A DNA stretch of 64,000 nt from Christiangramia portivictoriae DSM 23547 (GTDB lineage: Bacteria; Bacteroidota; Bacteroidia; Flavobacteriales; Flavobacteriaceae): assembly GCF_000423045.1 (NCBI RefSeq), contig NZ_KE383972.1:205670-269669 (forward strand). The letters are read 5' to 3'. Positions 24,165-32,780 of this stretch are shown piece after piece. Below the pieces are notes generated by a model that saw nothing but the letters and a program-made list of their open reading frames with translations, searched no databases and was not told where the DNA came from. The translations under genes were made by a program, and so were the position numbers. Position 1 is the first letter of the stretch. Each line of letters opens with the position of its first letter.

Positions 24165-24758
24165 ATGAAATCAATCAAATTAGTAGTCTTAAGCATCTTT
24201 ACCTTAATTGCGGTATCCTGTAGTAACGAAAAATCTTTACAGAAGTATTATGTAGAGAATCAGCAGGACAGTGATTTCCTGGCGGTAGACGTTCCTACCA
24301 GCTTATTTACCAATGCAGAAGCACTTGATGAAGAGCAAAAATCTACGATGGAAACTATCAAGAAAATCAATGTACTTGCTCTGGAGAAGAATGAGAATCC
24401 TGAGAAATATGAGCAGGAGAAACTTAAACTTGACGAGATCTTCCAGGATGAGAAATACCAGCTTTTAATGCGTTACGGCGGTAGTGACCGTAAAGCGGCT
24501 CTTTATTTTACTGGTGAAGAAGATGCAATCGATGAGTTGATCGTTTATGGATATGATAACGAAAAAGGTCTTGGGGTAGCTCGCGTGTTGGGTGAGAACA
24601 TGGATCCTGAAAAGATCATGGAAATGATGCAGTCTTTAAAGTCTGAAGATATTAATACTGGAGGCATCAAAGGAGTGATCGATATCTTTGGCAATTCCAA
24701 TGAGAAGAAGACAGATTCCACTGAAGTTGATATGGAAAAAACGGCAGATACCTTATAA
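24165..24758 (+). CDS. DUF4252-like lipoprotein
   Basis: A 197-residue lipoprotein with lipobox AVSC (Cys19), followed by SNEKSLQKYYVENQQDSDF. The same DUF4252 architecture as the preceding gene: a long helical middle (LDEEQKSTMETIKKINVLALEKN), the beta strand before AALYFTGEEDAIDELIVYGYDNEKGLGVARVLG, and a C-terminal Glu-rich tail of about 25 residues. No surface-type signal is clear. Ends the ECF operon; a shared terminator follows before purB. Confidence 0.78.
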   Translation: MKSIKLVVLSIFTLIAVSCSNEKSLQKYYVENQQDSDFLAVDVPTSLFTNAEALDEEQKSTMETIKKINVLALEKNENPEKYEQEKLKLDEIFQDEKYQLLMRYGGSDRKAALYFTGEEDAIDELIVYGYDNEKGLGVARVLGENMDPEKIMEMMQSLKSEDINTGGIKGVIDIFGNSNEKKTDSTEVDMEKTADTL

Positions 24759-24791
24759 ATTACTAAATGTAATTTTTTAATTAGTTGAAAG

Positions 24792-24824
24792 AAAAAGCCT
24801 CCGGACATTTCGGAGGCTTTTTTA
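24792..24824. terminator. Bidirectional terminator between ECF operon and purB
   Basis: A 9-bp perfect stem (24795-24803 with 24811-24819), 7-nt loop, A-run before and T-run after, suiting both convergent genes. Confidence 0.85.
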
Positions 24825-24842
24825 TCATTAGTGAATCAGTAA

Positions 24843-26180
24843 TTAAATTCCAGTATAATTCTGAGGCGTTATCCTGTGAAGCTCATTTCGAACTTCTTCA
24901 GTCACATCCAGCTCATCAATAAACCTGGAAATACTTTCTTTAGTAATTCTCTCATTGGTTCTGGTAAGACCTTTTAAAGCTTCATACGGATTTTTAAAAC
25001 CTTCTCTTCTAAGGATCGTTTGAATAGCTTCCGCAGCAACAGCCCAATTATTTTCGAGATCTGCATGCAATTTGTCCTCGTTTAAAAGTAATTTGTCAAG
25101 CCCTTTCAACGTAGATTTAAATGCTATGAGGGTATGCCCCATGGGTACGCCAATATTTCTAAGCACTGTACTATCGGTAAGGTCACGCTGTAATCTGCTT
25201 ACTGGTAATTTAGCTGAAAGATGCTCGAATATCGCGTTGGCAATTCCAAGATTTCCTTCTGAATTTTCAAAATCAATAGGATTTACTTTATGTGGCATAG
25301 CTGAAGACCCTATTTCCCCTTTCTTGATCTTCTGTTTAAAGTAATCCATGGAAATATAAGTCCAGATGTCGCGATCCAAATCAAGCAGAATATTATTGAT
25401 TCTTTTGAAAGCATCAAATAATGACGCTACATGGTCGTAATGCTCTATTTGTGTAGTAGGGAAGGAGTGATGGAGTTTTAAAGTTCCTTCGACAAAATTC
25501 TTTCCAAAAGCTTTCCAGTCGGTTTCAGGATAAGCCACTTTGTGAGCGTTGAAATTACCGGTCGCGCCTCCAAATTTCGCTGCGTGTGGAATATCCTTTA
25601 AAAATGTCAACTGCTCTTTTATTCGAACGATAAATACCTGAATTTCCTTTCCAAGTCTGGTAGGTGAGGCAGGTTGACCATGCGTTCGGGCCAGTAGTGG
25701 AATATCTTTCCATTCTTCAGCAAGTGTTTCCAGCTTATTGATTATTTGCTCTAGTTCTGGAAGATAAACTGCTTCCGTAGCTTCTTTTAAACTAAGGGGA
25801 ATAGCGGTGTTGTTTATATCCTGTGAGGTAAGACCAAAATGGATGAATTCTTTAGAATCCTGCATTCCAAGCTTTTCAAATTCTTCTTTTAAAAAGTATT
25901 CTACTGCTTTTACATCATGATTCGTGACTTTTTCGATCTTTTTAATGGCTTTCGCATCAATAGAAGTGAAATTTTCATATAATTCTCTAAGCTTGGTAAA
26001 ATTTGAGGAATCTACATCCTGAAGTTGTGGCAAACCCTGTTCATATAGCGCTATGAAATATTCTACTTCGACCAGGATTCGATAGCGTATCAATGCTTCT
26101 TCACTAAAATATGCTGAAAGTTGCTTTGTTTTGGATCTATACCTTCCATCTATTGGAGATACTGCAGAGAGGGATGTCAT
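24843..26180 (-). CDS. purB: Adenylosuccinate lyase
   Basis: A 445-residue enzyme that splits SAICAR to AICAR plus fumarate and adenylosuccinate to AMP plus fumarate in purine synthesis. The fumarase/ASL superfamily signature GSSAMPHKVNPIDFEN is intact, with the catalytic Ser in the loop, as are LLARTHGQPASPT (His) and the N-terminal SPIDGRYRSKTKQL. Length fits the long E. coli-type subclass (456). Third gene in a leftward run of cobB, a helical-repeat protein and purB; TATCTTTA (near-consensus) lies at 26206-26213. Confidence 0.95.
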   Translation of the reverse strand: MTSLSAVSPIDGRYRSKTKQLSAYFSEEALIRYRILVEVEYFIALYEQGLPQLQDVDSSNFTKLRELYENFTSIDAKAIKKIEKVTNHDVKAVEYFLKEEFEKLGMQDSKEFIHFGLTSQDINNTAIPLSLKEATEAVYLPELEQIINKLETLAEEWKDIPLLARTHGQPASPTRLGKEIQVFIVRIKEQLTFLKDIPHAAKFGGATGNFNAHKVAYPETDWKAFGKNFVEGTLKLHHSFPTTQIEHYDHVASLFDAFKRINNILLDLDRDIWTYISMDYFKQKIKKGEIGSSAMPHKVNPIDFENSEGNLGIANAIFEHLSAKLPVSRLQRDLTDSTVLRNIGVPMGHTLIAFKSTLKGLDKLLLNEDKLHADLENNWAVAAEAIQTILRREGFKNPYEALKGLTRTNERITKESISRFIDELDVTEEVRNELHRITPQNYTGI

Positions 26181-26242
26181 TTCTTTATTTTAAAAAATTA
26201 AAGCATAAAGATACTTCTTCCTGATCGACTATAAAACAGAAG

Positions 26243-26779
26243 TTATAATTTCCTAAGGATCCTGGAGGCACGAGATCTGTATCCGGCAGATGAGGTTTCA
26301 ATATCTTTTGCGAGCAGCGCTTTAAGCTCAGGTCTAATCCAGGTTTCGTGATCGCTAAGCTCATATATGTTCTGCATCGCGAAAACCTTTACTGCAGTTT
26401 TCTCATTGTTTAGTAGAAAATGAAATGAAAGCTGAATTATTTCCTCGATATCTGATTGATCCATGCAAACAGTAGCTTTAGCACTTCCAAAATCCTCAAC
26501 CAGGAAGTTGAATATTTTCATGATAAACCTCTTGGATGAACCGCATTCATGTAATTTACCACTACTTATGATCATAGATGCAAACGGTGCTATTAACTCG
26601 CAATGCTCGCGCCCAATGATTTCGAGGACCATCCACGCTTTTCCAGATAATTCCTGGGGTTGGCTAATAAATTGAATGATGTGTGATATAAGTTTCTCTG
26701 ATACGATCAGGTCTGCAGCCTGTTTTCGGGATGCAAGCGCCATCCCGGTCATTTCCAGAACTTTCTCCACCTGAATCAT
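26243..26779 (-). CDS. Helical-repeat protein, uncharacterised
   Basis: A 178-residue all-helical protein with HEAT-like pattern (QAADLIVSEKLISHIIQF, SGKAWMVLEIIGREH, HFLLNNEKTAVKVFAMQNIYELSDHE). No signal peptide and no catalytic motif. Its start overlaps the sirtuin stop by 4 bases, so the two are translationally coupled; purB lies 62 bases downstream. No characterised relative is recognised. It might act as an adaptor for the deacylase, but this is inference from coupling only. Confidence 0.6.
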   Translation of the reverse strand: MIQVEKVLEMTGMALASRKQAADLIVSEKLISHIIQFISQPQELSGKAWMVLEIIGREHCELIAPFASMIISSGKLHECGSSKRFIMKIFNFLVEDFGSAKATVCMDQSDIEEIIQLSFHFLLNNEKTAVKVFAMQNIYELSDHETWIRPELKALLAKDIETSSAGYRSRASRILRKL

Positions 26780-27456
26780 TGTGACAATAATCGTTCTACC
26801 ACTTGTGGAACACCTTCTGCAGCCTTCTTGCTTATAATGTGCAAAGACGAATGTTCTCGAATATTTGGTTTTGGATCAATAAAGTACATGGGACATCCTT
26901 GCGGAACGAAATCTACCAGTCCGGCGGCAGGGTATACCTGCATGGAAGTGCCAACAATTATAAGAACATCTGCCATTGCACAATGTTCAGCTGCAGGCTG
27001 AAACATAGGGACCGCCTCACCAAACCAGACGATATGCGGTCTTAACTGCATATGATGTTCACAGAAATCACCACTTTTAATGTCATTTCTCCAGTCCATC
27101 ACCAGGTTTTCATCAAAGGTACTTCGAGCTTTCAGTAATTCACCATGAAGATGTAAAACATTTGAACTGCCGGCGCGTTCATGAAGATCATCTACATTTT
27201 GAGTGATGATCTGTACTTCATATTTTTCTTCAAGGGCTACCAGTGCACGGTGAGCAGCATTGGGTTCTACCTCCAGTAATTGTCTTCTTCTTTGGTTATA
27301 AAATTCCAGTACTAATTCGCGGTTATTTTCCCAGGCTATGGGTGAAGCCACTTCCATTACATTATGACCTTCCCATAAACCGTTGTCATCTCTAAAAGTT
27401 TTCAGACCGCTTTCAGCGCTAATTCCAGCTCCGCTTAGTACAACTATTTTTTTCAT
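26776..27456 (-). CDS. cobB: SIR2-family NAD-dependent protein deacylase, zinc-cysteine-poor
   Basis: A 226-residue sirtuin that removes acyl groups from lysines using NAD+. NAD motif GAGISAESGLKTFRDDNGLW at residues 9-28, TQNVDDLHERAG at 85-96, catalytic His104 in LHGEL, and the Y53/R56 pair that marks SIRT5-like desuccinylase specificity. The zinc module is degraded: of the four expected Cys only Cys132 remains (ARSTFDENL and FCEHHMQLRP). Start ATG at 27456; the 209-bp upstream region shows no TAnnTTTG or other recognised signal. Confidence 0.88.
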   Translation of the reverse strand: MKKIVVLSGAGISAESGLKTFRDDNGLWEGHNVMEVASPIAWENNRELVLEFYNQRRRQLLEVEPNAAHRALVALEEKYEVQIITQNVDDLHERAGSSNVLHLHGELLKARSTFDENLVMDWRNDIKSGDFCEHHMQLRPHIVWFGEAVPMFQPAAEHCAMADVLIIVGTSMQVYPAAGLVDFVPQGCPMYFIDPKPNIREHSSLHIISKKAAEGVPQVVERLLSQ

Positions 27457-27665
27457 TCGAATAAGATTTCTGATTGATGTTGACAGTTTGAAAGCTTAAA
27501 ATACGAACTAATTTTGAGCCTGACCTTGTTATAATTGCTCCGTGAACAGTATTAGAGGCACAATTCTTTTTATTAGTTATTGAATATCAGGTTATATGAG
27601 AAATATCAACAAGTCTTCAAAGAAATAGCTAAAAAAGAAGACAGAATTTATAAATTAGTCCGGCC

Positions 27666-28319
27666 ATGACCGACCAAATTTTATTAGAACATTTACAAGG
27701 TTTTCTCACTGACCGAAGAATTCATCTTTTCGAAAAGGTGCTTGCTCAAAGAACAGATCATTTTACCGTGGTCGCACAGGATGTTTACCAATTGCACAAT
27801 ACCAGTGCGGTGGTGCGTAGTTGTGATGTTTTTGGAATCCAGAACCTGCATATCATCGAAGAAAATCTACCCAGGAGAATAGATAAGGAAATTGCAATGG
27901 GCGCCCAGAAATGGGTAGACGTACATCGATACAATACTTCCAGGGAATGCCTTCATGAATTGCGGCAAAAGGGATATCAAATTGTGGCAACAACACCTCA
28001 TGATGAATCTACCATGCTGGCAGATTTTGATATTACAAAACCTTCTGCCATATTTTTTGGAACTGAGCAGAATGGTTTGTCTGAAGAAATTCTGAGAGAA
28101 GCAGATTCCAGTATTAAAATTCCTATGTATGGCTTTACTGAAAGTCTGAATATTTCTGTTTCAGCAGCCATCATACTTCAGTCTTTAAGGGAAAAGCTCG
28201 AAAGATCTCAAGTGAACTGGCAGTTTTCTGAAGAAAGAAGACAGGAAGTTCGTCTGGCATGGACCAGGAAAACTATTAAAAATTCCGAAGAGATTATACA
28301 ACGCTTTCTTAATCAGTAA
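27666..28319 (+). CDS. trmH: tRNA (guanosine-18-2'-O)-methyltransferase
   Basis: A 217-residue SpoU/TrmH-family enzyme that 2'-O-methylates G18 of tRNA with SAM. Trefoil-knot motifs are clear: NTSAVVRSCDVFGIQNLHI (motif 1), FFGTEQNGLSEEIL (motif 2), and IPMYGFTESLNISVSAAIIL (motif 3), with the N-terminal helix carrying VLAQRTDHFTVVAQDV. Length close to Thermus TrmH (194) and E. coli TrmH (229). Genus-level variants could modify other RNAs, but TrmH is the best fit. Followed 33 bases on by the SRPBCC gene. Confidence 0.88.
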   Translation: MTDQILLEHLQGFLTDRRIHLFEKVLAQRTDHFTVVAQDVYQLHNTSAVVRSCDVFGIQNLHIIEENLPRRIDKEIAMGAQKWVDVHRYNTSRECLHELRQKGYQIVATTPHDESTMLADFDITKPSAIFFGTEQNGLSEEILREADSSIKIPMYGFTESLNISVSAAIILQSLREKLERSQVNWQFSEERRQEVRLAWTRKTIKNSEEIIQRFLNQ

Positions 28320-28352
28320 ATATTCGTAACTTTTAAAATCTAAAGCTGAGCA

Positions 28353-28883
28353 ATGACCCTGTTTTTCTACTTAATTATTGCCTTAATAACTTTTTTTGCT
28401 TTTCTGCACGCATGGGCTAAAAAAGACTTTGATGTGAGCAGGACGGTAGTGATCAACAAATCCAGGGAAGAAGTCTATGGGTTTGTTCGCCAATTAAAAA
28501 ATCAGCCTTTATGGAATCCTTTGTTTCAGCGTGATCCTAACGCAGTTTTAAAATATAAAGGTCCCGATGGCATGGTGGGTGCCTCTTTTTACTGGAAAGG
28601 CAACAGTAAAGTAGGTGAGGGCATCCAGAAAATCGTAAAAACCAAGCAGGGACGGGTTTTTGAAACTAAAATATTATTCGTTAAACCAGTTAAGGTTAAT
28701 GCGCTTACGTATATAGGTGTTAAAGATCTGGATAGCGAAAAAACCAAGATGGTTTGGGGAACCAGAGGAAACCTGGCGTTTCCACTCACCATTATTAGCA
28801 TTTTTTATTCTCCTGAAAAAGCTATGGGATACAATCTGGATGAAGGCTTAAAAGAATTGAAACAAATTCTGGAAAATCGCTAA
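28353..28883 (+). CDS. SRPBCC (START/Bet v 1-like) protein with N-terminal membrane segment
   Basis: A 176-residue protein: one N-terminal hydrophobic segment (residues 2-19), then a ligand-binding SRPBCC fold starting at VSRTVVINKSREEVYGFVRQLKNQPLWNPLF, with the typical second half KMVWGTRGNLAFPLTIISIFYS and the long C-terminal helix. The cavity ligand is unknown. Distinct from the soluble START-like PF19569 protein at 49.7 kb. Its stop shares a CTAA with the convergent gene. Confidence 0.78.
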   Translation: MTLFFYLIIALITFFAFLHAWAKKDFDVSRTVVINKSREEVYGFVRQLKNQPLWNPLFQRDPNAVLKYKGPDGMVGASFYWKGNSKVGEGIQKIVKTKQGRVFETKILFVKPVKVNALTYIGVKDLDSEKTKMVWGTRGNLAFPLTIISIFYSPEKAMGYNLDEGLKELKQILENR

Positions 28884-29638
28884 TTCTTCTGAAGTACTTT
28901 ATACTCCTCATAACAGCCATTAATGGCGTTTAATATCTGTAGATCATTGGCAGTACGCATAAAATCTTCAGAGTAGTTACAATTATTCAGGATCTCATCA
29001 ATTTCAGCGCGATTAACCTGTAATAAGGCCATAAGGGTTTCACGGTCGAACTTATTCCGAAGGAGGTCTTTAATATCTTCATCCTTCTTCATCTCTCTGA
29101 GTTTCCGCATCTGCCTGGGTCTTGCTCCAAAAATGTTATTTACAAGATCTGCGGGATTTGAAAGAGAGCGTAATGCCTTGGTAACGGCATTTGGAGATTT
29201 GTCACCACCTTCGTATCCAGAGTTTAATCCTGAAATACTATAGCGATAATTGTCATAGATCGGAATGTTCTTAGCGTCTATTTCAAGATATCCGGTAAGA
29301 TTATTGGAAGTAACCGTTACTTCCTCAAGATCGAAACCAAGCTCGGTCATCTTCACTTTGACATTACCATATTTTAACCAGTCATTTGTTACGCGGACTC
29401 TAATGGATCTAAAGCCCAGATAGGAGAAATACAACGTATCATTTACTGTAGCCTGAAGTTTAAAATCACCCTCTTCTCCGGTAGTGGATCCTTTTACCTG
29501 GTTGAGATTGACGATATGAACGTTTTCAATAGGTTTGTCATTAGCCGCATTCATCACCGTACCGGCAACGATATCTACTTCCTGAGCAGATAAGATACCT
29601 GTGAGTAGAAACAATAAAAGGGGGAAATAAGTCTTCAT
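28880..29638 (-). CDS. Secreted protein with carboxypeptidase regulatory-like domain
   Basis: A 252-residue secreted protein: signal peptide (residues 1-19, ends LSAQE), then a CarboxypepD_reg-like beta-sandwich (VAGTVMNAANDKPIENVHIVNLNQVKGSTTGEEGDFKLQATVNDTLYFSYLGFRSIRVRV), as found at the N-terminus of TonB receptors, but here with no barrel. The last 110 residues are helical and charged, with RPRQMRKLREMKK. Function unknown; periplasmic or outer-membrane-associated. A DEAD-helicase terminator lies just upstream. Confidence 0.75.
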   Translation of the reverse strand: MKTYFPLLLFLLTGILSAQEVDIVAGTVMNAANDKPIENVHIVNLNQVKGSTTGEEGDFKLQATVNDTLYFSYLGFRSIRVRVTNDWLKYGNVKVKMTELGFDLEEVTVTSNNLTGYLEIDAKNIPIYDNYRYSISGLNSGYEGGDKSPNAVTKALRSLSNPADLVNNIFGARPRQMRKLREMKKDEDIKDLLRNKFDRETLMALLQVNRAEIDEILNNCNYSEDFMRTANDLQILNAINGCYEEYKVLQKN

Positions 29639-29670
29639 AGCAATTGAACCTAAAAATAGAAAATCTTCAT

Positions 29671-29705
29671 AAAAAACAGTGCCAAACTTAAACTAAGTTT
29701 GGCAC
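29671..29705 (-). terminator. Intrinsic terminator after the DEAD-box helicase gene
   Basis: A perfect 11-bp stem (29679-29689 with 29695-29705), 5-nt loop; on the minus strand it is followed by a T-run (A-run at 29671-29677). The stem would also work on the plus strand. Confidence 0.8.
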
Positions 29706-29713
29706 CTTTTATT

Positions 29714-31501
29714 TTATGCTTTCGATCTTCTTCTTTTTATGGAACTCTCAACATTCTTGTTTCGACTTCCTTTGCGGTGACCTTTTTTGTCTCCTCGATC
29801 TGAACCGCTTCTTCGTTTGCCAAAGCTTCCTTTGTCGTTAAAACTTTTTCCACCGCCTTTACGACCGCCTCCGCTTCTTTCTCTGCGTTTTCTACCGCCT
29901 CCTTCAGATTTCTGATCTTTTGTAATTTCTACATTAACGTATCTACCGTTCTGCTGATAGTCTGTAAAAGTTTTCAAAATTAGGTCTGCATGCTTCTCAT
30001 CTGTATTGAAGAATGAAAAACTCGCTTTACAGTCTACTTTAAAAATATCATCTCTGTCCAGGTTTAGTTCGCCTGTAAGAAAGTCTTTAAGACTTTTCCA
30101 GTCATATCCATCTTTAGAACCAACATTGATGAAATATCTTGTATTTCCTTCTGAAACTTCTGGTCTGCCTCCTGCAGATTCTGCAGTAAGATCTGGAGCT
30201 TTCTGGTAATAATTAAAAAAACGAGTGAATTCAACTGAAAAGAATTTTTTGATCAACTCTTCTTTAGTGAAATCCTCCAGAGCTTCATTGATATTTGGAA
30301 GATAAGGATCAATATCATGATTGATCTCAGTTTTCTTGATATCATTTGCTAGATGGAAAAGCTGGATCTTGCAGATCTCTTTTCCATCAGGGATTTGTTT
30401 CTCTTCAAATTTTTGCTGAATGATCTTTTCTATCGTACGAATCTTGCGAACCTCACTTTTGGAAATGATCACCATGGATACACCGCTCTTGCCAGCTCTA
30501 CCTGTTCTACCACTACGGTGAGTATAAGTTTCAATCTCATCTGGCAACTGGTAGTTGATCACGTGAGTAATATCATCCACATCGATACCACGAGCAGCAA
30601 CATCTGTAGCAACCAGCATCTGGATCTGCCTGCTTCTGAAGCTTTTCATCACCAGATCACGTTGATTCTGGCTAAGATCGCCGTGCAATGCAGCGGCGTT
30701 ATAACCATCTTCAATCAGTTTTTCAGCGACCTTCTGCGTATCTCTTTTTGTTCTACAAAAAATTACAGAGAAGATATCAGGATTAGCATCTGCTAGTCTC
30801 TTTAAAGCATCATATCTATTCCTGTGATTTACCAGGTAGTATTCATGAGTCACGTTAGAAGTACCCATATTCTTTGATCCTACCGTGATCTCAACCGGAT
30901 CCTTCATGAATTTCTTGGCGATCTTGGCAACTTCCTTAGGCATGGTTGCTGAAAATAACCATGTCTTCTTATGCTTTGGAGTATGCGAAAGTATGCTTTT
31001 GATATCTTCATAGAATCCCATGTTCAGCATTTCATCTGCCTCATCAAGAACACAATAGTTAATAGTTGAGATATCTGCAAGATTTCTTCGAATCATATCC
31101 TGCATTCTCCCGGGAGTTGCAACGATGATCTGCGCCCCTCTCTCAATTGCTCTTGCCTGATCTGTTATGCTGGCACCACCGTATACAGCAACTACATTCA
31201 AAGATTTTTTGTATTTACTGTAGTTCTTTAACTCATTGGTGATCTGTAAACATAATTCACGAGTTGGCGATAAAATTAAGGCCTGAGTTTTTTTTGAGTT
31301 GGAATCTATTTTCTGAATAAGTGGAAAACCAAATGCTGCGGTTTTTCCTGTTCCAGTTTGTGCCAGAGAAACCAGGTCGGTTTCCTGAGATAGTAGAATA
31401 GGAATTGATTTTTCCTGTACTTCACTAGGGGTTTCAAAGCCCATGTCGTTAATGGCCTGTAGCAAATCTGCGTCCAGTCCAAGTGCTTGGAATGCGTTCA
31501 T
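29714..31501 (-). CDS. deaD: DEAD-box ATP-dependent RNA helicase, CsdA/DeaD-like
   Basis: A 595-residue helicase: Q motif, motif I AQTGTGKT, DEAD box (VLDEADEMLN), SAT, and motif VI HRSGRTGRAG, all intact in the first 380 residues. A DbpA-type RNA-binding domain follows (about residues 440-520: GSKDGYDWKSLKDFLTGEL), then a basic tail of about 65 residues rich in Arg, Gly, Ser and Lys (GGRKRRERSGGGRKGG). Such tails bind structured RNA. Used in cold-shock mRNA unwinding and ribosome assembly. Long 5' UTR is possible (see promoter at 31615). Confidence 0.9.
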   Translation of the reverse strand: MNAFQALGLDADLLQAINDMGFETPSEVQEKSIPILLSQETDLVSLAQTGTGKTAAFGFPLIQKIDSNSKKTQALILSPTRELCLQITNELKNYSKYKKSLNVVAVYGGASITDQARAIERGAQIIVATPGRMQDMIRRNLADISTINYCVLDEADEMLNMGFYEDIKSILSHTPKHKKTWLFSATMPKEVAKIAKKFMKDPVEITVGSKNMGTSNVTHEYYLVNHRNRYDALKRLADANPDIFSVIFCRTKRDTQKVAEKLIEDGYNAAALHGDLSQNQRDLVMKSFRSRQIQMLVATDVAARGIDVDDITHVINYQLPDEIETYTHRSGRTGRAGKSGVSMVIISKSEVRKIRTIEKIIQQKFEEKQIPDGKEICKIQLFHLANDIKKTEINHDIDPYLPNINEALEDFTKEELIKKFFSVEFTRFFNYYQKAPDLTAESAGGRPEVSEGNTRYFINVGSKDGYDWKSLKDFLTGELNLDRDDIFKVDCKASFSFFNTDEKHADLILKTFTDYQQNGRYVNVEITKDQKSEGGGRKRRERSGGGRKGGGKSFNDKGSFGKRRSGSDRGDKKGHRKGSRNKNVESSIKRRRSKA

Positions 31502-31614
31502 TCTTTTTTGTAAGTATTCGATTATCGTATGTAAGTGTTACATAAGAAGCGAATCGACATACTTAAACCTAAACTTCCAGTAACACATCCTCACCCTGAG
31601 GAATTTCAAGCCGC

Positions 31615-31622
31615 AAAGATAC
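31615..31622 (-). promoter_or_regulatory. Possible promoter for deaD with 5' UTR of about 110 nt
   Basis: TATCTTTG on the minus strand, full TAnnTTTG match, 114 bases before the deaD ATG. A TTTG lies 15 bases upstream, closer than the usual 19. Long leaders are common on cold-shock-type helicase genes. Confidence 0.45.
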
Positions 31623-31674
31623 GTTTAAATCTGACGCAAACTAATTTAAATTAAAATAATTAGTTAGCTGTGAA

Positions 31675-32256
31675 TTAAGTAGATAGGTAATCGATGAGTT
31701 CCTTAAATGCTTTAGCCCGATGACTTATCTTCGATTTCTCCTGCAAATCCATCTCGGCAAAGGTTTTATCAAACCCTTTAGGTTGAAAGACCGGATCATA
31801 TCCAAAACCATTTTGACCGCGCTCTTCCTTGGTGATTGATCCTTCGCAAATGCCGGTAAAAAGATTTTCATTCTCTTTTAAACTAAGTGCGATCACGGTC
31901 TTAAATCGTGCGTTACGATCATCACGCTCTTCCAGTTGATTTAAAAGTTTTGCCCGGTTTGCAGCATCGTCTTTTATATCGCCAGCATACCTGGCCGAGT
32001 AAACTCCCGGAGCTCCGGCAAGTGATTCCACTTCCAGTCCTGTGTCGTCAGCAAAACAATCGTAACCGTACCTGCTACGCACATATTCTGCTTTTATGAT
32101 TGCATTGGCATCGATCGTATCTCCTGTTTCCTCGATATCTTCATCACAACCAATATCCTGCAGACTTAGTAATTCTATATGATCTGGCACCAGCGCCTGG
32201 ATCTCCTTGAATTTATTCTCATTATGAGTAGCAAAAACTAATTTGATCGTATTCAT
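31675..32256 (-). CDS. rdgB: RdgB/HAM1 dITP/XTP pyrophosphatase
   Basis: A 193-residue nucleotide-pool sanitation enzyme that hydrolyses dITP, dHAPTP and XTP to monophosphates. N-terminal FATHNENKFKEIQAL is the Ham1 substrate-binding motif; DDTGLEVESLAGAPGVYSARYAG contains the catalytic acid region and the SARYAG signature. Normal family length (197 in E. coli). ATG overlaps the rlmH stop by one base. Last gene of the run rlmH-rdgB. Confidence 0.95.
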   Translation of the reverse strand: MNTIKLVFATHNENKFKEIQALVPDHIELLSLQDIGCDEDIEETGDTIDANAIIKAEYVRSRYGYDCFADDTGLEVESLAGAPGVYSARYAGDIKDDAANRAKLLNQLEERDDRNARFKTVIALSLKENENLFTGICEGSITKEERGQNGFGYDPVFQPKGFDKTFAEMDLQEKSKISHRAKAFKELIDYLST

Positions 32257-32729
32257 TATCTATGATGGTAAGGTTCGTTTTTAAGAATGGTAAAGGCGCG
32301 GTACAATTGCTCAGTTGCAAATAAACGTACCATTTGATGTGAGAAAGTCATTTTAGACAGCGATATCCTGCCATTAGTCCTTGCATAGAGAGTTTCTGAA
32401 AAGCCATATGGTCCACCAATAATAAAGATCAAGCGTTTTAATCCAGCGTTCATTCTCTTCTGTATGTATTCTGAAAAGGCTACGGAATCATATTGTTTAC
32501 CGTTTTCGTCAAGCAGTACAATGAAATCTGAATTCTGAATGCCATTTAATATGAGATCGCCTTCCCTGGACTTCTGCTGATTCTCATCAAGATTCTTCGT
32601 TTTCTTAAGATCAGGGATCACTTCAAGCTCAAATTTTATATAGTGCTGAAGTCTTTCAGAATAAATGTTTATTAGAGCTTCCAGTTCTCGTTTATCGGTT
32701 TTCCCGACGCAGACTAATTTTATGGTCAT
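32256..32729 (-). CDS. rlmH: 23S rRNA pseudouridine-1915 N3-methyltransferase
   Basis: A 157-residue SPOUT-class enzyme that methylates pseudouridine 1915 in helix 69 of 23S rRNA. Conserved SAM-binding knot LIFIIGGPYGFSETLYAR and the C-terminal SKMTFSHQMVRLFATEQLYRAFTI motif with the catalytic region PYHH. Length is standard (155 in E. coli). Its promoter overlaps the first bases of nadC. Translationally coupled to rdgB by a one-base overlap. Confidence 0.96.
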   Translation of the reverse strand: MTIKLVCVGKTDKRELEALINIYSERLQHYIKFELEVIPDLKKTKNLDENQQKSREGDLILNGIQNSDFIVLLDENGKQYDSVAFSEYIQKRMNAGLKRLIFIIGGPYGFSETLYARTNGRISLSKMTFSHQMVRLFATEQLYRAFTILKNEPYHHR

Positions 32730-32762
32730 CCCGTGATTTTAGTACAGACTTTACTACATTTA

Positions 32763-32770
32763 CAAAAATA
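32763..32770 (-). promoter_or_regulatory. TAnnTTTG promoter element for rlmH-rdgB
   Basis: Minus strand TATTTTTG, with TTTG 17 bases upstream at 32788-32791, inside the first codons of nadC. The start of transcription would be near 32757. Confidence 0.4.
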
Positions 32771-32780
32771 AGCAGAGAAA

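Noticed and set aside
27457-27665. TTGACA followed by TATAAT-like sequence between cobB and trmH
   Set aside because: Spacing is far from 17 nt and Bacteroidota do not use the -35/-10 form; nothing else was recognised in this 209-bp gap.
30353-30796. 147-codon frame antisense to the DEAD helicase
   Set aside because: Shadow frame; the helicase motifs on the other strand are complete.
31517-31542. TGTAAC-N16-CGAATA on the minus strand near the deaD start
   Set aside because: It resembles an ECF-type promoter, but transcription would begin almost at the start codon and the second box is CGAA instead of CGTC; a chance match in AT-rich DNA is more likely.
31640-31666. Inverted repeat AACTAATT / AATTAGTT after rdgB
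   Set aside because: 8-bp AT-only stem with an 11-nt loop and no T-run; too weak for a terminator.
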